From the NCBI RefSeq assembly GCF_000717025.1, contig NZ_JNXG01000013.1, forward strand, positions 1 through 64,000: 64,000 nt of DNA, in the 5' to 3' direction. The notes under the pieces were generated by a model. The model had not been told where the DNA came from. It worked only from the letters and a program-made list of their open reading frames with translations, and ran no database searches. Source of the DNA: Streptomyces atroolivaceus. Lineage in GTDB: Bacteria > Actinomycetota > Actinomycetes > Streptomycetales > Streptomycetaceae. Made by a program: the position numbers and the translations under genes. This document shows positions 51,846 through 61,735 of the stretch, one piece after another. Position 1 is the stretch's first letter, and each line of letters starts with the position of its first letter.

Positions 51846-52817
51846 GTGGAAACCCCCATCTCCTACATCGCCAAGCGCTGGACACCGTCGGTGAAGACGG
51901 CCAGGCGCGCCGCACTCGTCGCGGTCGCGATGACCGTGTTCATCATCGTCACCGGCGGCGCGGTCCGGCTGACCGGTTCCGGTCTGGGCTGCGACACCTG
52001 GCCCAAGTGCACCGACGACAGCCTCTTCGCCACGCCTGAGCAGGGTCTGCACGGCGCCATCGAGTTCGGCAACCGGATGCTGACCTACGTCCTGTCGGCC
52101 GCGGTCGGCTGGGCGATCATCGCGGCGCGCTCCGTGAAGCCCCGCCGACGCGGTCTCACCCGCCTGGCGTGGTCGCAGTTCTGGCTGGTGCTGGGGAACG
52201 CCGTCATCGGCGGGATCACGGTCTGGGCCGGCCTCAACCCGTGGTCGGTGGCCGGGCACTTCCTGCTCGCCAACTGCCTGCTCACGGTGGCCGTGATCAC
52301 CTGGGTGCGGATCGGCGAGGGCGACGGCGCACCGCGGCCGCGCGCACCGCGCCCCGTGCGGCAGCTGTCCTGGGCCGTCGTCGCGACCACGGTCGTCCTG
52401 ATCGTGCTCGGCACCACCGTGACCGGCTCCGGCAAGCACGCGGGCGACAGCAGCGACGTACCGCGCATGCCGTGGGACTGGAGCGCCGCCGCACACATCC
52501 ACGCCATCGCCGCCTGGGTCGTCTGTGCCCTGGCCGTCGCGATGTGGTTCGCCCTGCGCGTCGTCGACGCCCCCGCCGACACCCGCGCCCGGGCCCGGGA
52601 CCTGCTGATCGTGCTGCTGGCGCAGGGCGCCATCGGATACGTCCAGTACTTCAGCGACGTACCGGAGCTCCTGGTCGGCATCCACATGCTCGGCTCGGCC
52701 CTGCTGTGGATCGCGGTGCTGCGTCTGCACCTGTCGCTCCGCGAGCGCCCGGTGGCCGGCGCCGGCATTCCCGCGCCGGTGGCCGGGGACCTGCCGGAGC
52801 ACGCCGCCGCGCACTGA
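51846..52817 (+). CDS. ctaA: Heme A synthase (COX15/CtaA)
   Basis: 323 residues, eight predicted helices. Oxidises heme O to heme A for cytochrome aa3. Conserved marks are GLGCDTWPKC (extracytoplasmic cysteine pair), HGAIEFGNRM, AGHFLLANC, HIHAIAAW and GIHMLGSALLW (heme histidines). The start is ambiguous: ATG 51816, ATG 51837 or GTG 51846. A TACGAT hexamer at 51833-51838, just upstream of GTG 51846, suggests a leaderless message beginning at the GTG, which is the choice made here. Confidence 0.88.
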   Translation: METPISYIAKRWTPSVKTARRAALVAVAMTVFIIVTGGAVRLTGSGLGCDTWPKCTDDSLFATPEQGLHGAIEFGNRMLTYVLSAAVGWAIIAARSVKPRRRGLTRLAWSQFWLVLGNAVIGGITVWAGLNPWSVAGHFLLANCLLTVAVITWVRIGEGDGAPRPRAPRPVRQLSWAVVATTVVLIVLGTTVTGSGKHAGDSSDVPRMPWDWSAAAHIHAIAAWVVCALAVAMWFALRVVDAPADTRARARDLLIVLLAQGAIGYVQYFSDVPELLVGIHMLGSALLWIAVLRLHLSLRERPVAGAGIPAPVAGDLPEHAAAH

Positions 52818-53230
52818 GCGGGAGCCGCACCCCGGCTCGTCCGCCCGGCCCTGCGGCCAGGGTGCGTCCGCCCCTGGACCGGTGCCGCCCCGCCCTCCCC
52901 CGGACGATTACCGGTCACCGACCGCGCGTCGTCCGGGGGAGGGCGGGGCGATGGGCATGTGCTCAGGGGTCCACCGCATGGCCTGTTCCCACGAGAAGGG
53001 CGGGGACGTGGGGGCTTCGCGGACCGGCCCGGCCCCTGCGCCGCGCCCGGCTTCCCGCGGTACCGACCGCTGCGCCCTTGCCGATACCCGTGGCCGCGGG
53101 AGGCCTGGGCCCACGTGCCACGGACGCCGTGCCCGCACCGTGAAGCCCCCGGGCCCGGGCCCGGAGAAGTCCTGGCCAGGGCCCTTCGTCCGGATCGGGC
53201 TGGATCAGGGGGCGTGGTCCGGTGGTGGGG
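52818..53230. other. Convergent intergenic gap
   Basis: 413 bp with no supported gene. It holds the long hairpin at 52886-52950. The rest, including the C/G-alternating stretch near 53150-53165, shows no motif; the open frames are shadow-like and lack ribosome binding sites. Confidence 0.5.
52886..52950. terminator. Long stem-loop between ctaA and 53231
   Basis: A 22-bp perfect stem (52886-52907 with 52929-52950) encloses a 21-base loop, 69 bases after ctaA. The position suits a bidirectional terminator; the loop is larger than usual. Confidence 0.75.
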
Positions 53231-53599
53231 CTAGGCGTTGTCGTTGGACGGGCCGCCCACCTGGATGCCCGCCATGCGCGACCACTCGTACGGGCCGGTG
53301 CGGACCTTGGCGGCGAACTCGCCGTCGAAGTCCTCGTGCACGGTGATGCCCGCCTTCTGTGCGGCGCTCTCCGCGACGGCGTAGGAGGGCGCGACCAGGT
53401 CGCCCCATCCGCCGTCCTCGCCGACCAGGACGATGCGGGTACCCGTCTGGCCGAGATAGGCGAGCTGCCCCTCGGCACCACCGTGCGCCTTGGCGAAGGC
53501 ACCGATCTGCTTGGCGAGCTTCGCAGCCCTGCGCTCGGCGCGGGCCGCCTGCTTGCTGTCGTCCGTCTGCTGGGTCCGGGGCTCTGCCGTCTCTGCCAT
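53231..53599 (-). CDS. Conserved hypothetical protein
   Basis: 122 residues, soluble. A charged N-terminal helix (DDSKQAARAERRAAKLAKQIGAF) is followed by an alpha/beta domain with GQLAYLGQTGTRIVLVGEDGGWGDLVAPSYAVAESAA. The strict G/C-ending codons and location between ctaA and ctaB suggest a stable chromosomal gene. No family name recognised. Confidence 0.75.
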   Translation of the reverse strand: MAETAEPRTQQTDDSKQAARAERRAAKLAKQIGAFAKAHGGAEGQLAYLGQTGTRIVLVGEDGGWGDLVAPSYAVAESAAQKAGITVHEDFDGEFAAKVRTGPYEWSRMAGIQVGGPSNDNA

Positions 53600-53698
53600 G
53601 GACAGGATGCTACCGACGGGTAGATCGACTGGCGACGGGCGGGGGGCGTGGCGTCGGCCACGTCCCCCGCCCGTCGGCGGAGCTGCTTGCGTGCGGGA

Positions 53699-54646
53699 CT
53701 ACCTCAGGAAGGGGTCCACCGCGACGGCGACGAAGAGAAGCGAGACGTAGGTGATGGACCAGTGGAACAGCCGCATCTCCTTGAGTTTCACGCCCGTGAC
53801 GCCGGCCTTCGCGCGATTCTGCAGACCGTGTGCCTCCCAGAGCCAGAAACCACCGGTCAGCACCGCCACCAGTGTGTAGAACCACCCTGTGTAGCCCAGC
53901 GGGGTGAGCAGCAGCGAGACGCCGACCATCACCCAGCTGTAGACGACGATCTGGCGGGCCACCACCTGGTTGGAGGCGACGACCGGGAGCATCGGGACGC
54001 CGACCCGGGCGTAGTCCTCCTTGACCTTCATCGACAGCGGCCAGTAGTGCGGCGGCGTCCAGAAGAAGATGACGGCGAAAAGAATGACGGCGGCCCAGCT
54101 CATCGAATTGGTCACGGCGGACCAGCCGATGAGTACCGGCATGCAGCCGGCGATTCCGCCCCAGACGATGTTCTGCGAGGTGCGGCGCTTCAGCAGCATC
54201 GTGTAGACGACGACATAGAACAGAAGTGCGCCGAGCGCGAGGGCCGCGGAGAGCCAGTTGACGAACAGTCCGAACCAGACCGTGGAAATCACCCCGAGGG
54301 CGATTCCGAAGGCAAGGCACTCACGTGGGCTCACCATGCCGGTGACCAGCGGACGCTGCGACGTGCGGTCCATCAGCGCGTCGATGTCGCGGTCGATATA
54401 CATGTTGAGCGCATTGGCACCGCCTGCGGAGAGATATCCGCCGATGGTGGTGGTAACTACGAGCCAAAGATCGGGCACGCCCTGAGCGGCGAGGAACATC
54501 ACCGGAACGGTGGTGATCAGCAGCAGCTCGATGATGCGCGGCTTGGTAAGCGCCACGAATGCCTTGATGCGGGCCCCGAACGGGCGATGGCCCCCTGGGC
54601 TCGGAGTCAAGGCGACCCCTGCGGGTCGGGACTCGACGGCCGTCAC
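53699..54646 (-). CDS. ctaB: Protoheme IX farnesyltransferase (heme O synthase)
   Basis: 315 residues, UbiA-family membrane prenyltransferase with about nine helices. Adds farnesyl to heme B to make heme O, the substrate of CtaA. The active-site [15 protein letters not shown] (Asp-rich, magnesium binding) and [13 protein letters not shown] loop are clear. GTG 54646 has AGGGG five bases upstream. Divergent from tkt; together with ctaA it supplies heme A to the terminal oxidase. Confidence 0.94.
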   Translation of the reverse strand: MTAVESRPAGVALTPSPGGHRPFGARIKAFVALTKPRIIELLLITTVPVMFLAAQGVPDLWLVVTTTIGGYLSAGGANALNMYIDRDIDALMDRTSQRPLVTGMVSPRECLAFGIALGVISTVWFGLFVNWLSAALALGALLFYVVVYTMLLKRRTSQNIVWGGIAGCMPVLIGWSAVTNSMSWAAVILFAVIFFWTPPHYWPLSMKVKEDYARVGVPMLPVVASNQVVARQIVVYSWVMVGVSLLLTPLGYTGWFYTLVAVLTGGFWLWEAHGLQNRAKAGVTGVKLKEMRLFHWSITYVSLLFVAVAVDPFLR

Positions 54647-54938
54647 GCACACCCCTGACAGAGAAATCCCAGCAAGCTCCGGGCCTGAAGACCCGGTAAA
54701 GACTTGCGCGAACCAGACCACTGTAGACGTTGGGCATACGCCGCTCTTCGCGGGGGTGGGGTCGTGTTGGGGTGGCGCAGAAGTGAACGGCGGCGCTCAT
54801 ACGGGAGGCGAACTCCGCAGGTCGCCCGCACTGTGGAAAGGGCAGAAGTGCGGCCTTCCGACGGGGGTAGGCTCGACAATGCCCGGTGCGGTAACCAGTC
54901 ACCGGTTTACGAACAGTGGAGAGGAGCCCTGACTCAGG

Positions 54939-57026
54939 GTGAGCACCAAGCCGACCACCACAGACCTCCAGTGGACCGAATTGGACCAGCGGGCCGTGGA
55001 CACCGTCCGCGTCCTCGCCGCGGACGCCGTACAGAAGGTCGGAAACGGCCACCCGGGTACGGCGATGAGCCTCGCTCCTGCCGCGTACACCCTCTTCCAG
55101 AAGGTGATGCGCCACGACCCGGCGGACGCGGACTGGACCGGACGCGACCGGTTCGTACTGTCCGCCGGCCACTCCAGCCTGACGCTGTACATCCAGCTCT
55201 ACCTCGCCGGGTACGGCCTGGAGCTGGACGACCTCAAGGCGTTCCGCACCTGGGGCTCCAGGACGCCGGGCCACCCGGAGTACGGCCACACCACCGGGGT
55301 CGAGACGACGACCGGCCCGCTGGGCCAGGGTGTCGCCAACGCCGTGGGCATGGCGATGGCCGCCCGCTACGAGCGCGGCCTCTTCGACCCGCAGGCGGCC
55401 CCCGGCACCTCCCCCTTCGACCACACCATCTGGGTCATCGCCGGTGACGGCTGTCTCCAGGAGGGCATCTCGGCCGAGGCGTCCTCGCTGGCCGGCCACC
55501 AGAAGCTCGGCAACCTGGTGCTGCTGTGGGACGACAACCACATCTCCATCGAGGGCGACACGGAGACCGCGGTCTCCGAGGACACCCTGAAGCGCTACGA
55601 GTCCTACGGCTGGCACGTCCAGCGCGTGGACCAGCTGCCCAGCGGCGACCTGGACCCCGAGGGTCTCCACCGCGCGCTGCTGGCCGCCAAGGCCGAGACG
55701 GAGCGCCCGTCGTTCATCGCGGCCCGCTCGATCATCGCCTGGCCCGCCCCGAACGCCCAGAACACCGAGGCCTCGCACGGCTCGGCGCTCGGCGACGAGG
55801 AGATCGCGGCCACCAAGCGGGTGCTCGGCTTCGACCCGGAGAAGACCTTCGAGGTCTCCGACGAGGTCATCGCGCACACCCGCGAGGCGCTGGACCGCGG
55901 CCGCGAGGCCAAGGCCGAGTGGGAGAAGTCCTTCGCCGCGTGGCGCACCGCCAACCCGGAGCGCGCCGCCGGCTTCGACCGGATCGCCGCGGGCGAGCTG
56001 CCCGCGGGCTGGAAGGACAAGCTTCCGGTCTTCGAGGCCGGCCACGCCGTCGCCACCCGTGCGGCCTCCGGCAAGGTCCTGCAGGCGCTCGGCGGTGTCA
56101 TCCCCGAGCTTTGGGGCGGCTCCGCCGACCTGGCGGGCTCGAACAACACCACGATCGACAAGACGTCGTCCTTCCTCCCGGCCGGCAACCCGCTGCCCGA
56201 GGCCGACCCGTACGGCCGGACGATCCACTTCGGCATCCGCGAGCACGCCATGGCCGCGGCCATGAACGGCATCGCGCTGCACGGCAACACCCGCATCTAC
56301 GGCGGCACCTTCCTGGTGTTCTCCGACTACATGCGCAACGCCGTCCGTCTCTCCGCGCTGATGCACCTGCCGGTGACGTACGTGTGGACGCACGACTCGG
56401 TCGGTCTCGGCGAGGACGGTCCGACCCACCAGCCGGTCGAGCACCTCGCCTCGCTGCGGGCCATCCCGGGTCTGAACGTCGTCCGCCCGGCCGACGCCAA
56501 CGAGACGGCCATCGCCTGGCGCGAGATCCTCGAGCGCGGCAAGAAGGACTTCGGCAAGAGCGCCCCGCACGGCCTGGCGCTGTCGCGCCAGGGGCTGCCC
56601 ACCTACCCGGCGGACGAGAACGCCGCCAAGGGCGGGTACGTGCTCTTCGACGCCGAGGGCGGCGAGGCACAAGCCGTCCTGATCGCCACGGGCTCCGAGG
56701 TCCAGCTGGCCGTCGAGGCCCGCGACGAACTCCAGGCGGCCGGCGTGCCGACCCGTGTGGTCTCGATGCCGTGTGTCGAGTGGTTCGAGGAGCAGGACCA
56801 GGCGTACAAGGACAGCGTGCTGCCGCCGTCCGTCAAGGCCCGGGTCGCCGTCGAGGCGGGCATCGGCCTCACCTGGCACCGGTACGTGGGCGACGCGGGC
56901 CGGATCGTCTCGCTGGAGCACTTCGGTGCGTCCGCGGACGCCAAGGTCCTCTTCCGCGAGTTCGGCTTCACCGCCGCGCACGTGGCGGAAGCCGCCCGGG
57001 AATCTCTCGCCGCCGCTGCGCGCTGA
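54939..57026 (+). CDS. tkt: Transketolase
   Basis: 695 residues. Thiamine diphosphate enzyme of the pentose phosphate pathway. [13 protein letters not shown] near residue 35, [18 protein letters not shown] (cofactor loop) with VLLWDDN, and [19 protein letters not shown] in the middle domain are family signatures. GTG 54939 agrees with the usual Streptomyces N-terminus; GAGGAG sits 14 bases upstream, a little far. First gene of the operon, 34 bases before tal. Confidence 0.96.
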   Translation: MSTKPTTTDLQWTELDQRAVDTVRVLAADAVQKVGNGHPGTAMSLAPAAYTLFQKVMRHDPADADWTGRDRFVLSAGHSSLTLYIQLYLAGYGLELDDLKAFRTWGSRTPGHPEYGHTTGVETTTGPLGQGVANAVGMAMAARYERGLFDPQAAPGTSPFDHTIWVIAGDGCLQEGISAEASSLAGHQKLGNLVLLWDDNHISIEGDTETAVSEDTLKRYESYGWHVQRVDQLPSGDLDPEGLHRALLAAKAETERPSFIAARSIIAWPAPNAQNTEASHGSALGDEEIAATKRVLGFDPEKTFEVSDEVIAHTREALDRGREAKAEWEKSFAAWRTANPERAAGFDRIAAGELPAGWKDKLPVFEAGHAVATRAASGKVLQALGGVIPELWGGSADLAGSNNTTIDKTSSFLPAGNPLPEADPYGRTIHFGIREHAMAAAMNGIALHGNTRIYGGTFLVFSDYMRNAVRLSALMHLPVTYVWTHDSVGLGEDGPTHQPVEHLASLRAIPGLNVVRPADANETAIAWREILERGKKDFGKSAPHGLALSRQGLPTYPADENAAKGGYVLFDAEGGEAQAVLIATGSEVQLAVEARDELQAAGVPTRVVSMPCVEWFEEQDQAYKDSVLPPSVKARVAVEAGIGLTWHRYVGDAGRIVSLEHFGASADAKVLFREFGFTAAHVAEAARESLAAAAR

Positions 57027-57060
57027 CGCGGTTACACGACAAGTAGGAGATGTAATTCTC

Positions 57061-58179
57061 ATGACAGACGCACTCAAGCGCCTCTCCGACGAGGGTGTGG
57101 CGATCTGGCTGGACGACCTGTCCCGTAAGCGGATCACGTCCGGCAACCTGGCCGAGCTGATCGACCAGAGCCACGTCGTGGGTGTCACGACCAACCCGTC
57201 GATCTTCCAGAAGGCCATCTCCTCGGGCGACGGTTACGAGCAGCAGCTCACCGATCTCGCCGCCCGTAAGGTCACCGTCGAGGAAGCCATCCGCATGATC
57301 ACGACGGCGGACGTCCGTGACGCCGCCGACATCCTGCGTCCGGTCTTCGACGCGACGGACGGCCAGGACGGCCGGGTCTCCATCGAGGTCGACCCGCGAC
57401 TGGCCCACAACACCCTGGCCACGGTCGCCGAGGCCAAGCAGCTGGCCTGGCTGGTGGACCGGCCGAACACGCTCATCAAGATCCCGGCGACGAAGGCCGG
57501 CCTGCCGGCCATCACCGAGACCATCGGGCGGGGCATCAGCGTCAACGTGACCCTGATCTTCTCGCTGGAGCGCTACCGCGAGGTCATGGACGCCTACCTG
57601 GCGGGCCTGGAGAAGGCCAAGGCCGCGGGCCTGGACCTCTCCAAGATCCACTCGGTCGCCTCGTTCTTCGTGTCCCGTGTGGACACCGAGATCGACAAGC
57701 GGCTGGACGCGGTCGGCAGCGACGAGGCGAAGGCCGCGAAGGGCAAGTCCGCCCTCGCCAACGCCCGTCTCGCCTACGAGGCGTACGAGGAGGTCTTCGC
57801 GGGCGACCGCTGGGCCGCCCTCGACAAGGCGCACGCGAACAAGCAGCGTCCGCTGTGGGCCTCCACCGGCGTCAAGGACCCGTCCCTCAAGGACACCCTG
57901 TACGTCGACGACCTCGTCGCCCCGAACACGGTGAACACCATGCCGGAGGCGACGCTGGAGGCCGTGGCCGACCACGGCGACATCACCGGCAACACCGTCG
58001 CCGGGGGCTACGACCAGGCACGCGCGGACCTCGACACGATCAAGGAACTCGGAGTCAGCTACGACGAGGTCGTCCAGCTGCTCGAGGACGAGGGTGTCGA
58101 CAAGTTCGAGGCCGCCTGGAACGACCTGCTCAAGTCGACCGAGGCCGAGCTCGAGCGCCTCGCTCCTTCGGAGGGCTGA
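57061..58179 (+). CDS. tal: Transaldolase
   Basis: 372 residues, the long form found in actinobacteria. [26 protein letters not shown], and the Schiff-base lysine in [15 protein letters not shown] 57061 with GGAG upstream. The stop is 4 bases before zwf. Confidence 0.96.
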   Translation: MTDALKRLSDEGVAIWLDDLSRKRITSGNLAELIDQSHVVGVTTNPSIFQKAISSGDGYEQQLTDLAARKVTVEEAIRMITTADVRDAADILRPVFDATDGQDGRVSIEVDPRLAHNTLATVAEAKQLAWLVDRPNTLIKIPATKAGLPAITETIGRGISVNVTLIFSLERYREVMDAYLAGLEKAKAAGLDLSKIHSVASFFVSRVDTEIDKRLDAVGSDEAKAAKGKSALANARLAYEAYEEVFAGDRWAALDKAHANKQRPLWASTGVKDPSLKDTLYVDDLVAPNTVNTMPEATLEAVADHGDITGNTVAGGYDQARADLDTIKELGVSYDEVVQLLEDEGVDKFEAAWNDLLKSTEAELERLAPSEG

Positions 58180-58183
58180 CCAC

Positions 58184-59716
58184 TTGTCTGGTGTTCCCGG
58201 AGCCAACCCGCTCCGTGACGCCCAGGACCGACGGCTCCCGCGTATCGCGGGGCCGTCGGGCCTGGTGATCTTTGGCGTCACGGGCGATTTGTCCCGTAAA
58301 AAGCTGATGCCCGCCGTCTACGACCTGGCCAACCGCGGCCTGCTGCCACCGGGCTTCTCGCTCATCGGCTTCGCGCGCCGCGACTGGGAGGACGAGGACT
58401 TCGCCCAGGTCGTCCACGACGCCGTCAAGGAGCATTCCCGCACCCCGTTCCGCGAAGAGGTCTGGCAGCAGCTCAGCCAGGGCATGCGCTTCGTCCAGGG
58501 CAACTTCGACGACGACGACGCGTTCGAGACCCTCAAGGCCACGATCGAGGAGCTCGACAAGGCGCAGGGCACGGGCGGCAACTTCGCCTTCTACCTCTCC
58601 GTGCCGCCGAAGTTCTTCCCCAAGGTCGTCCAGCAGCTCAAGAAGCACGGGCTGGCCGACCAGAAGGAGGGCAGCTGGCGGCGGGCCGTCATCGAGAAGC
58701 CGTTCGGTCACGACCTGGAGAGCGCGCAAGAGCTGAACCAGCTCGTGCACGACGTCTTCCCGCCGAACGAGGTCTTCCGGATCGACCACTACCTCGGCAA
58801 GGAGACGGTCCAGAACATCCTGGCGCTCCGCTTCGCCAACACCATGTGGGAGCCGATCTGGAACAGGTCGTACGTCGACCACGTCCAGATCACGATGGCC
58901 GAGGACATCGGCATCGGCGGCCGGGCCGGTTACTACGACGGCATCGGCGCGGCCCGCGACGTCATCCAGAACCACCTGCTCCAGCTGCTGGCGCTCACGG
59001 CGATGGAGGAGCCCGGCTCCTTCCACCCCAAGGCCCTGGTCGCCGAGAAGCTGAAGGTGCTCACCGCGGTGGAGCTGCCCGAGGACCTGGGCAAGCACAC
59101 GGTGCGCGGGCAGTACACGCACGCGTGGCAGGGCGGCCAGGAGGTGCCCGGCTATCTGGAGGAGGACGGTATCGACCCCAAGTCGAAGACCGACACCTTC
59201 GCCGCGATCAAGCTGACGATCAACAACCGGCGCTGGGCGGGCGTGCCGTTCTACCTCCGTACCGGCAAGCGTCTGGGCCGGCGCGTCACCGAGATCGCGG
59301 TCGTCTTCAAGCGCGCCCCGTACCTGCCCTTCGAGTCCGGTGCGACGGAGGAGCTCGGCGGCAACGCCCTGGTCATCCGGGTGCAGCCCGACGAGGGGGT
59401 CACGGTCCGGTTCGGCTCCAAGGTGCCCGGCACGTCCATGGAGGTGCGGGACGTCACGATGGACTTCGCCTACGGCGAGTCCTTCACGGAGTCCAGCCCG
59501 GAGGCGTACGAGCGGCTCATCCTCGATGTCCTGCTCGGTGACGCCAACCTCTTCCCGCGCCACCAGGAGGTCGAGCTCTCCTGGAACATCCTCGACCCGA
59601 TCGAGGAGTACTGGGACAAGCACGGCAAGCCCGCCCAGTACGCGGCCGGCACCTGGGGTCCGGCCGAGGCCGACGACATGCTCGCACGCGACGGACGGAG
59701 CTGGCGCCGGCCATGA
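58184..59716 (+). CDS. zwf: Glucose-6-phosphate dehydrogenase
   Basis: 510 residues. Oxidises glucose-6-phosphate to 6-phosphogluconolactone with NADP. Nucleotide motif GVTGDLSRKKLMPA, substrate motif EKPFGHDL and active-site RIDHYLGKETVQN. The start is an uncommon TTG at 58184, supported by GGAGGG 9 bases upstream and by the expected N-terminus SGVPGANPLRD. Ends in an ATGA overlap with opcA, its assembly factor. Confidence 0.96.
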   Translation: MSGVPGANPLRDAQDRRLPRIAGPSGLVIFGVTGDLSRKKLMPAVYDLANRGLLPPGFSLIGFARRDWEDEDFAQVVHDAVKEHSRTPFREEVWQQLSQGMRFVQGNFDDDDAFETLKATIEELDKAQGTGGNFAFYLSVPPKFFPKVVQQLKKHGLADQKEGSWRRAVIEKPFGHDLESAQELNQLVHDVFPPNEVFRIDHYLGKETVQNILALRFANTMWEPIWNRSYVDHVQITMAEDIGIGGRAGYYDGIGAARDVIQNHLLQLLALTAMEEPGSFHPKALVAEKLKVLTAVELPEDLGKHTVRGQYTHAWQGGQEVPGYLEEDGIDPKSKTDTFAAIKLTINNRRWAGVPFYLRTGKRLGRRVTEIAVVFKRAPYLPFESGATEELGGNALVIRVQPDEGVTVRFGSKVPGTSMEVRDVTMDFAYGESFTESSPEAYERLILDVLLGDANLFPRHQEVELSWNILDPIEEYWDKHGKPAQYAAGTWGPAEADDMLARDGRSWRRP

Positions 59717-60744
59717 AGATCGATCTCACGGAAACCACGTCCAGCAAGATCAACCAGGCCCTCATCTCGGCCCGCCGGTCCATCGGCTCCCCCGCCGTCG
59801 GCATGGTCCTCACCCTCGTCATCGTCACGGACGAGGAGAACGCCTACGACTCCCTCAAGGCGGCGAGCGACTCCTCGCGCGAGCACCCCTCGCGGATCAT
59901 CGTGGTGATCAAGAGGGTCAGCCGTTCGCCGCGTGCGCGGCGCGACGCCCGGCTCGACGCCGAGATCCGGGTCGGCTCCGACGCCGGCTCGGGTGAGACC
60001 GTCGTCCTGCGTCTGCACGGCGAGCTGGCCAACCACGCCCAGTCCGTCGTCCTGCCGCTGCTGCTGCCGGACGCCCCGGTGGTGGCGTGGTGGCCCGAGG
60101 ACGCTCCCGCGGATCCGGCGAAGGACCCTCTGGGCGCACTCGCCCAGCGCCGTATCACCGACACCTACTCCGCCGAGCACCCGCTCGACGAGCTGTCGGT
60201 GCGCGCGGCGACGTACCGGCCCGGGGACACCGACCTGGCCTGGACGCGCATCACGCCGTGGCGCTCGATGCTGGCGGCGGCGCTCGACCAACAGCCCGCG
60301 CAGGTCGTCTCGGCGACGGTCGAGGGCGAGTCCGACAACCCGAGTTGCGAACTGCTGGCCATGTGGCTCGCGGACCGGCTCGGGGTGCCGGTGGAGCGCA
60401 CCCACTCCGGCGGCCCCGGCCTCACGGCCGTGCGGCTGGAGACCAAGAACGGCTCGATCGTCCTGGACCGGCCGGACGGCTCGCTGGCGACACTCTGCAT
60501 GGTCGGCCAGCCGGACCGCGCGGTCGCGCTGAAGCGGCGGGAGACGGCCGAGCTCCTCGCGGAGGAGCTTCGCCGTCTGGACCCGGACAACATCTACGAG
60601 GCCACGGTGAAGTTCGGCGTGGAGCGCCTCGGCGGGCCCACGGAGCCGTCCTCCGTCGGTTCGGGGCAGAAGCGGCCGGAGCCGGCGGGCTCCGCCGCGC
60701 CTGCGGCGAAGAAGACGGCGGCCAAGAAGGCGGCGTCGAAGTGA
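59713..60744 (+). CDS. opcA: Glucose-6-phosphate dehydrogenase assembly protein OpcA
   Basis: 343 residues. Required for activity and oligomerisation of G6PDH in actinobacteria and cyanobacteria. Conserved segments are VGMVLTLVIVTDEEN, SVVLPLLLPDAPVVAWWP and WRSMLAAALDQ. A tail rich in Lys and Ala (KKTAAKKAASK) is a lineage addition. ATG and GTG overlaps couple it to zwf and pgl. Confidence 0.95.
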   Translation: MKIDLTETTSSKINQALISARRSIGSPAVGMVLTLVIVTDEENAYDSLKAASDSSREHPSRIIVVIKRVSRSPRARRDARLDAEIRVGSDAGSGETVVLRLHGELANHAQSVVLPLLLPDAPVVAWWPEDAPADPAKDPLGALAQRRITDTYSAEHPLDELSVRAATYRPGDTDLAWTRITPWRSMLAAALDQQPAQVVSATVEGESDNPSCELLAMWLADRLGVPVERTHSGGPGLTAVRLETKNGSIVLDRPDGSLATLCMVGQPDRAVALKRRETAELLAEELRRLDPDNIYEATVKFGVERLGGPTEPSSVGSGQKRPEPAGSAAPAAKKTAAKKAASK

Positions 60745-61523
60745 GTGCTCCGCAGCTCGTCGTGCACCGCGACAAGGAGCTGATGGCTCAGGCCGCGGCG
60801 GCCAGGCTGATCACGAAGATCGTGGACGCCCAGGCCGCCCGCGGTTCCGCCTCGGTGGTCCTCACCGGCGGGCGCAACGGCAACGGCCTGCTGGCCGCGC
60901 TCGCCGCCTCGCCCGCCCGGGACGCGATCGACTGGTCGCGGCTCGACCTGTGGTGGGGCGACGAGCGGTTCCTCCCCGAGGGGGATCCGGAGCGCAATGT
61001 CACTCAGGCCCGCGAGGCCCTGCTGGACAAGGTGGAGCTGGACCCCTCGCGGGTCCACGCGATGCCCGCGTCCGACGGGCCGTACGGCGACGACGCCGAC
61101 TCCGCCGCCGCCGGTTACGCGGCGGAGCTCGCCGCCGCGGCGGGTCCGGAGGACCACGGGCCCGTGCCGACGTTCGACGTGCTGATGCTGGGCGTCGGCC
61201 CGGACACCCATGTCGCGTCGCTCTTCCCCGAGCTGCCCGCGGTGCGCGAGACCGAGCGCACCGTCGTCGGTGTGCACGGTGCCCCCAAGCCGCCGCCGAC
61301 CCGCGTCTCGCTCACGCTGCCCGCCATCCGGGCCGCGCGTGAGGTGTGGCTGCTGGCCGCCGGTGAGGACAAGGCGGAGGCGGCGGAGATCGCGTTGTCC
61401 GGTGCGGGAGAGATCCAGGCACCGGCCGCGGGAGCGTACGGCCGCAGCCGCACGCTGTGGCTGCTGGACGCCGCGGCGGCCTCGAAGCTGCCGCGCGCCC
61501 TGTACCCGCCCGCCTCGGCGTAG
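60741..61523 (+). CDS. pgl: 6-phosphogluconolactonase
   Basis: 260 residues, NagB/RpiA-fold lactonase completing the oxidative branch. Signatures SVVLTGGRNGNGLL, LWWGDERFLPEGDPERN and LMLGVGPDTHVASLFP. GTG 60741 overlaps the opcA stop (GTGA). Followed by a hairpin. Confidence 0.95.
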   Translation: MSAPQLVVHRDKELMAQAAAARLITKIVDAQAARGSASVVLTGGRNGNGLLAALAASPARDAIDWSRLDLWWGDERFLPEGDPERNVTQAREALLDKVELDPSRVHAMPASDGPYGDDADSAAAGYAAELAAAAGPEDHGPVPTFDVLMLGVGPDTHVASLFPELPAVRETERTVVGVHGAPKPPPTRVSLTLPAIRAAREVWLLAAGEDKAEAAEIALSGAGEIQAPAAGAYGRSRTLWLLDAAAASKLPRALYPPASA

Positions 61524-61535
61524 CGAAGCACCTCG

Positions 61536-61575
61536 GAAGGCCCGTCACCGCTCCCAGGAGCGGGGGCGGGCCTTC
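61536..61575 (+). terminator. Terminator of the tkt-pgl operon
   Basis: Arms GAAGGCCCG (61536-61544) and CGGGCCTTC (61567-61575) pair over nine bases, with a smaller inner stem, 12 bases after the pgl stop. Confidence 0.85.
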
Positions 61576-61735
61576 GCCGTGCGGCAACGGGGAGTCCGGG
61601 CCGCTCGGCCGTCCGGGGAGGTGTTCACGCCCAGGCCGACAAGGGCACCGCAGGGGCGCCGCATGGGGCAGCGCATGGCGTCAGGACTGCCGCGGCTGCT
61701 CGGGCACCGCTGGCGTCAGACCTGTCCGCCGGGAG

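Noticed and set aside
54321..57218. 965-codon minus-strand open frame over ctaB and tkt
   Set aside because: Antisense shadow of tkt with no ribosome binding site; tkt motifs are unmistakable.
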